Source of the DNA: Lunularia cruciata
Lineage: Eukaryota > Streptophyta > Marchantiopsida > Lunulariales > Lunulariaceae
NCBI GenBank assembly: GCA_948567375.1
Contig: OX419755.1
Coordinates: 62,493,944 to 62,557,943 of the forward strand
Direction of reading: 5' to 3'
DNA: 64,000 nt
The position numbers were made by a program, and so were the translations under genes. Shown here piece after piece: positions 61,601-64,000 of the stretch (the first letter of the stretch is position 1; every line of letters begins with the position of its first letter). The notes beneath the pieces are model-generated. The model did no database searches. It worked only from the letters and a program-made list of their open reading frames with translations, and was not told the origin of the DNA.

Positions 61601-63953
61601 TCTTTGGAGTTCAGACCACGACTTCCCATCAACACTCTAAACCTCCGATGATCCATGTCCTGCAGCAAAGGGGATCCGGATGACTGACTTTGGGCCTGAA
61701 TTAGTAGCTGTTGCTGCTGTTGCTGAGTGAGGAGCTGAAACTGATGGTATTGCTGAGGAGCCTGGATGTACGACTTCGGCGTTGAGACCAGCCCTTGAGG
61801 TCGTAGATTATCGATTCCCTGCATTCAATGAGGCCATAATCAAGCGGTAAGTTACAAGAACATTCTCCTATCGGGTTCCCATACCTTGCCCGTCTTGCCT
61901 GTACTCCCAACGCAGAAAAATCACTGCTGTGCCAGTTACCTGACGTTCTTGCAACAAATACATTTTCCGTGCATATTTATTTTTCATAAGGTATTCCAAA
62001 AAACAGTCACCCATTATGGTCAGATCTATAATTCTAGCTACTCATAGTGGTCAAAATCCAGGTGCAAACGACTAGAACCTTTGGCGTCCCAGAGAGAAAA
62101 ATCTAGCTCTGTATCCTGGAAGAAAAGCGACGAGATTTGACTCCAATATGTCCAGTTGAGATCTTTACACCATCAGTATCTATTGTATAATAAAATACAG
62201 AACCCGTTGTAAACAACCCAGTTCCAAACGATCAATATCTCTTGAGTAAATGAATATGGAACCGGTTCGTTAGCACACGGTTCTATACCCACCTAACACT
62301 TTACCCGATCGATTTATTGCGTGTATGAATATGAAACTCGTTCGTTAGAACACGGTTCTACACCCAAGTAAGACTGGAGAAGATATGACGTATTGTACCA
62401 GGCATGAGAAGTAAATTCCTCATAACGGTAGACAAGTTTAGCTATGTTTTCCACTGAACTCAACCCAGTCAATACGTCAGAAACCACAGTTAATTGGACA
62501 AGAATGCCTCAACGAAGGGTGAATGTTGAAGCCCATCGATGAGGCGACCAGGTTTTCAATAATATGAGAACAACTGAATACAGCCTACAACTTCACTGTA
62601 TAGGAATAAATATCAAATTCACTGTATACGAACATAACAATCTTAAAAGCATATTTGTATAATGCAATACAGAATCTGTTGTGAACAACCCAGTTCTATA
62701 CCCACGTCTGACCGGACTGACTATGACTCGTACACATTGAGGTAAGCTAGTAAAAGATCGTCATGAGTATCAATCATATAGAGAGGTAAGCGTGCTTAAA
62801 TATGCATGCCAGGGTTAGTATGATGTTTATGATGCACCGGCACCTAATGTATCACTAGTGCGAGCAAAGGTAACCTCGAGAGAGAAACATGACGTGTGTA
62901 CAAGATAAAGATGCAAAAACGATACACTGTAGAGGTCCCAAGATGAAGATGTTAGTGCATTGGACAGTAACTGCCCGAGTCTCAAAAACAATAAGATACC
63001 CCGGAGTGAGTGTTTGAGGATTGGGATTAACCCCAGCATGCTCTATGTCAGCATGAGTCCGTCAGCACTACAAAACGCACTTAGGAAGAAGCAGCCTTTC
63101 ATATTAAGTCTGCACGATAACACCCACGACTTCATCAGTGCCCTGCGAGCACTGATCTTAAAAGCATATGTACTAGCCTTCTAAGAGTTCAAAGGTTGAC
63201 TTATCCACAAGTCAAGAACCAAATTCTGATAGAAATATCACTTCATTTTCCCAAATATCAATTCGAGCTAAGGGTAGACAATACCTTGTAGAAAAAGTAT
63301 CATTAGGTGGTTGAAAGATGGAACGCGAAAAGCGTTAGGAGAACAATGTTTCATATTCACTTGAACCCTTACGAACTTAAAAAGTAGTGAAGGAAATTGA
63401 GGGCCTGACAGATAAGCCTAATACTACTCCCCTATTGTTTTGGATACCGTATTTCGAATAGATCAACACTATGTTCATTCTATCGTGAGTTGATAACTGT
63501 GCGTTCCCTTCCTCAGTATGTTCTTCGTCAAATGACTACTGATATATTGATTATTCATGATCCCAACCGTACGTTCCTCTAATCATCGTCATCTCCTTTA
63601 CATTCTTTACCTCTTAAGGCAAATTAATTTTCATTTCTCAGTTTCAGTTGACAACAGAACCTGAGGGGACGTATCTCTGTCCTCTATTTCTACAACAGAT
63701 TACGGACTAGACTAGAAACGAGTGTTTTCAATTTAATCCCAAGCGTTCGTGCTGAAAGCAACCGTCAAGAGAAATGCCACAGAATTGCTCAATATATCAA
63801 ACAGTATCTTGCACATATCTCATCCAAGTCGAGCAGCAGAAGCCAAATCAGATTGACGGGAAACTATATTTCAAGGCCAACACCTTGCGGAAACGAAACT
63901 CACCGTTAAAGGCCAGCCCTTGACAGGTAGAGAGTTTCCACCTTGGTTGACTC
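52640..63953 (-). CDS. LUG: LEUNIG-type transcriptional co-repressor, C-terminal two-thirds (5' partial)
   Basis: Minus-strand exons: 63953-63904, 61818-61495, 61031-60840, 60575-60321, 60127-59983, 58274-58165, 57982-57833, 57548-57393, 53469-53353, 53132-52926, 52783-52640. They join in frame to 615 complete codons plus stop. The visible order is a conserved [14 protein letters not shown] segment, glutamine-rich stretches (about residues 30-60 and 125-170 of the visible part), a basic GRKRKQ motif, then SPSNHL and [20 protein letters not shown]40 repeats follow to the end ([68 protein letters not shown]). LEUNIG proteins bind SEUSS-type adaptors through an N-terminal LUFS domain, which would be encoded beyond the right edge, and repress transcription through partners of Mediator and histone deacetylases. 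The introns are large (3.9 kb and 2.1 kb) and repeat-filled. Confidence 0.95.
54198..54348 (+). repeat. Two copies of the repeat block complementary to GGATCCCCCGTTC
   Basis: 54198-54268 (GAGAACAGATGCCGTTTTGG, GTTATCCAGAACTCATGAAA) and 54284-54348 (GAGAACAGAAGCATATATGA, CGGGGGATCCAGAACTCATT) match the reverse complement of 17900-17956 and the start of 29806-29880. They lie in the 3.9-kb LEUNIG intron. Confidence 0.7.
54640..56700 (+). repeat. About 720-bp tandem repeat array inside a LEUNIG intron
   Basis: GCGCTATGGACGC / GCACTATGGACGC occurs at 55038, 55758 and (variant) 56661, and so does the surrounding sequence. GGAAGATCTGAGA, CGTGGAA, GGCGTTC(T/A)GAGAACGAG, GAAGCAGAAGGCGGCCA, GCGACTTCATCA, AGCAAGTGTCAGTACC and AAACTCATGAGTGCC recur in order in the first two units. 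A GGATCC-type block (55214-55277) separates the units. The same blocks form 29806-31200. Confidence 0.8.
58689..59036 (+). other. Unrecognised open frame antisense within a LEUNIG intron
   Basis: 58689-58910 encodes 73 charged residues ([20 protein letters not shown], then [20 protein letters not shown]). The adjoining sequence to 59036 stays open in another frame ([20 protein letters not shown]) and ends at a CTG/GTAAGA splice-donor-like site. It lies in the 1.7-kb intron between 59983 and 58274. The composition is more protein-like than the surrounding repeats, but I recognise no family. It could be a captured gene fragment or chance. Confidence 0.25.
62194..62365 (-). repeat. Palindromic repeat cluster in a LEUNIG intron
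   Basis: 62194-62225 (AATACAGAACCCGTTGTAAA then CAACCCAGTTCC) is the reverse complement of the core at 17843-17874. It is followed at 62258-62290 and 62332-62365 by two GGAACCGGTTCGTTAG / GAAACTCGTTCGTTAG segments ending CACGGTTCTA.ACCC, complementary to 17755-17798 and 23440-23490. Confidence 0.75.
62666..62706 (-). repeat. Second palindromic repeat core in the same LEUNIG intron
   Basis: AATACAGAATCTGTTGTGAA then CAACCCAGTTCTATACCCACG, the reverse complement of 17836-17874 with a few changes. Confidence 0.7.
62943..63145 (+). repeat. Intronic repeat, partner of 17240-17432 and of 30322-30540
   Basis: 62943-63075 matches the minus strand of 17270-17432. The following ACACCCACGACTTCATCAGT (from about 63119) matches 30400-30423, linking the two repeat families in one copy. 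Confidence 0.65.
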
Positions 63954-64000
63954 CTGTGTGGATCCATTGGAGATGTTAACAAATAGTTTCATTATTTCAA

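Overview
The window is nuclear DNA of a land plant. It holds many-exon genes with GT-AG introns, degenerate Ty3/gypsy retrotransposons, AT-rich spacers, and homologues of LEUNIG, SAPS-domain phosphatase regulators and GMP synthase. Small exons, long repeat-laden introns and low gene density would fit a bryophyte or other non-seed plant. That placement is a guess, since nothing in the sequence proves it.

Layout. 1-8.9 kb holds two decayed gypsy elements. A plus-strand chromodomain element runs off the left edge and ends in an LTR whose promoter region is full of heat-shock-element-like sites. It abuts, and probably interrupts, a minus-strand element whose gag and protease remain. 8.9-12.9 kb is AT-rich with no gene seen. 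12.9-25.1 kb carries a complete 19-coding-exon SAPS-domain gene (867 aa, plus strand) with a telo-box and a tandem duplication upstream of its ATG, and about 48 AG units just after its stop. 25-38.3 kb is gene-poor: tandem repeats, a minisatellite, a TA microsatellite, weak leucine-rich-repeat-like relics, a 1.4 kb dispersed repeat copy, and a nuclear fragment of plastid 5S rRNA. 38.7-41.1 kb is a complete GMP synthase gene (6 exons, 541 aa, minus strand). It is divergent from a seven-exon gene for a plastid-type multispan membrane protein of the DUF2232 kind (331 aa, 41.9-44.1 kb, plus strand). 44.1-52.6 kb is spacer with a four-copy 71-bp tandem array and a U2-snRNA-like relic. 52.6-63.95 kb is the C-terminal two-thirds of a LEUNIG-type WD40 co-repressor gene (minus strand, 11 exons visible). 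Its N-terminal exons lie beyond the right edge.

The genes are housekeeping or regulatory and look functionally independent: PP6-type phosphatase targeting, purine synthesis, plastid membrane and transcriptional co-repression. All exon models were read by hand from homology and splice sites, and every junction keeps frame.

The least explained content is a set of dispersed intronic repeats. One family has a near-palindromic core related to GAACC..GGTTGTTTACAAC..GGTTC. Another has a GGATCCCCCGTTC core. Copies sit in introns of both the SAPS and LEUNIG genes, in opposite window orientations, and related blocks form a ~720-bp tandem array inside a LEUNIG intron.
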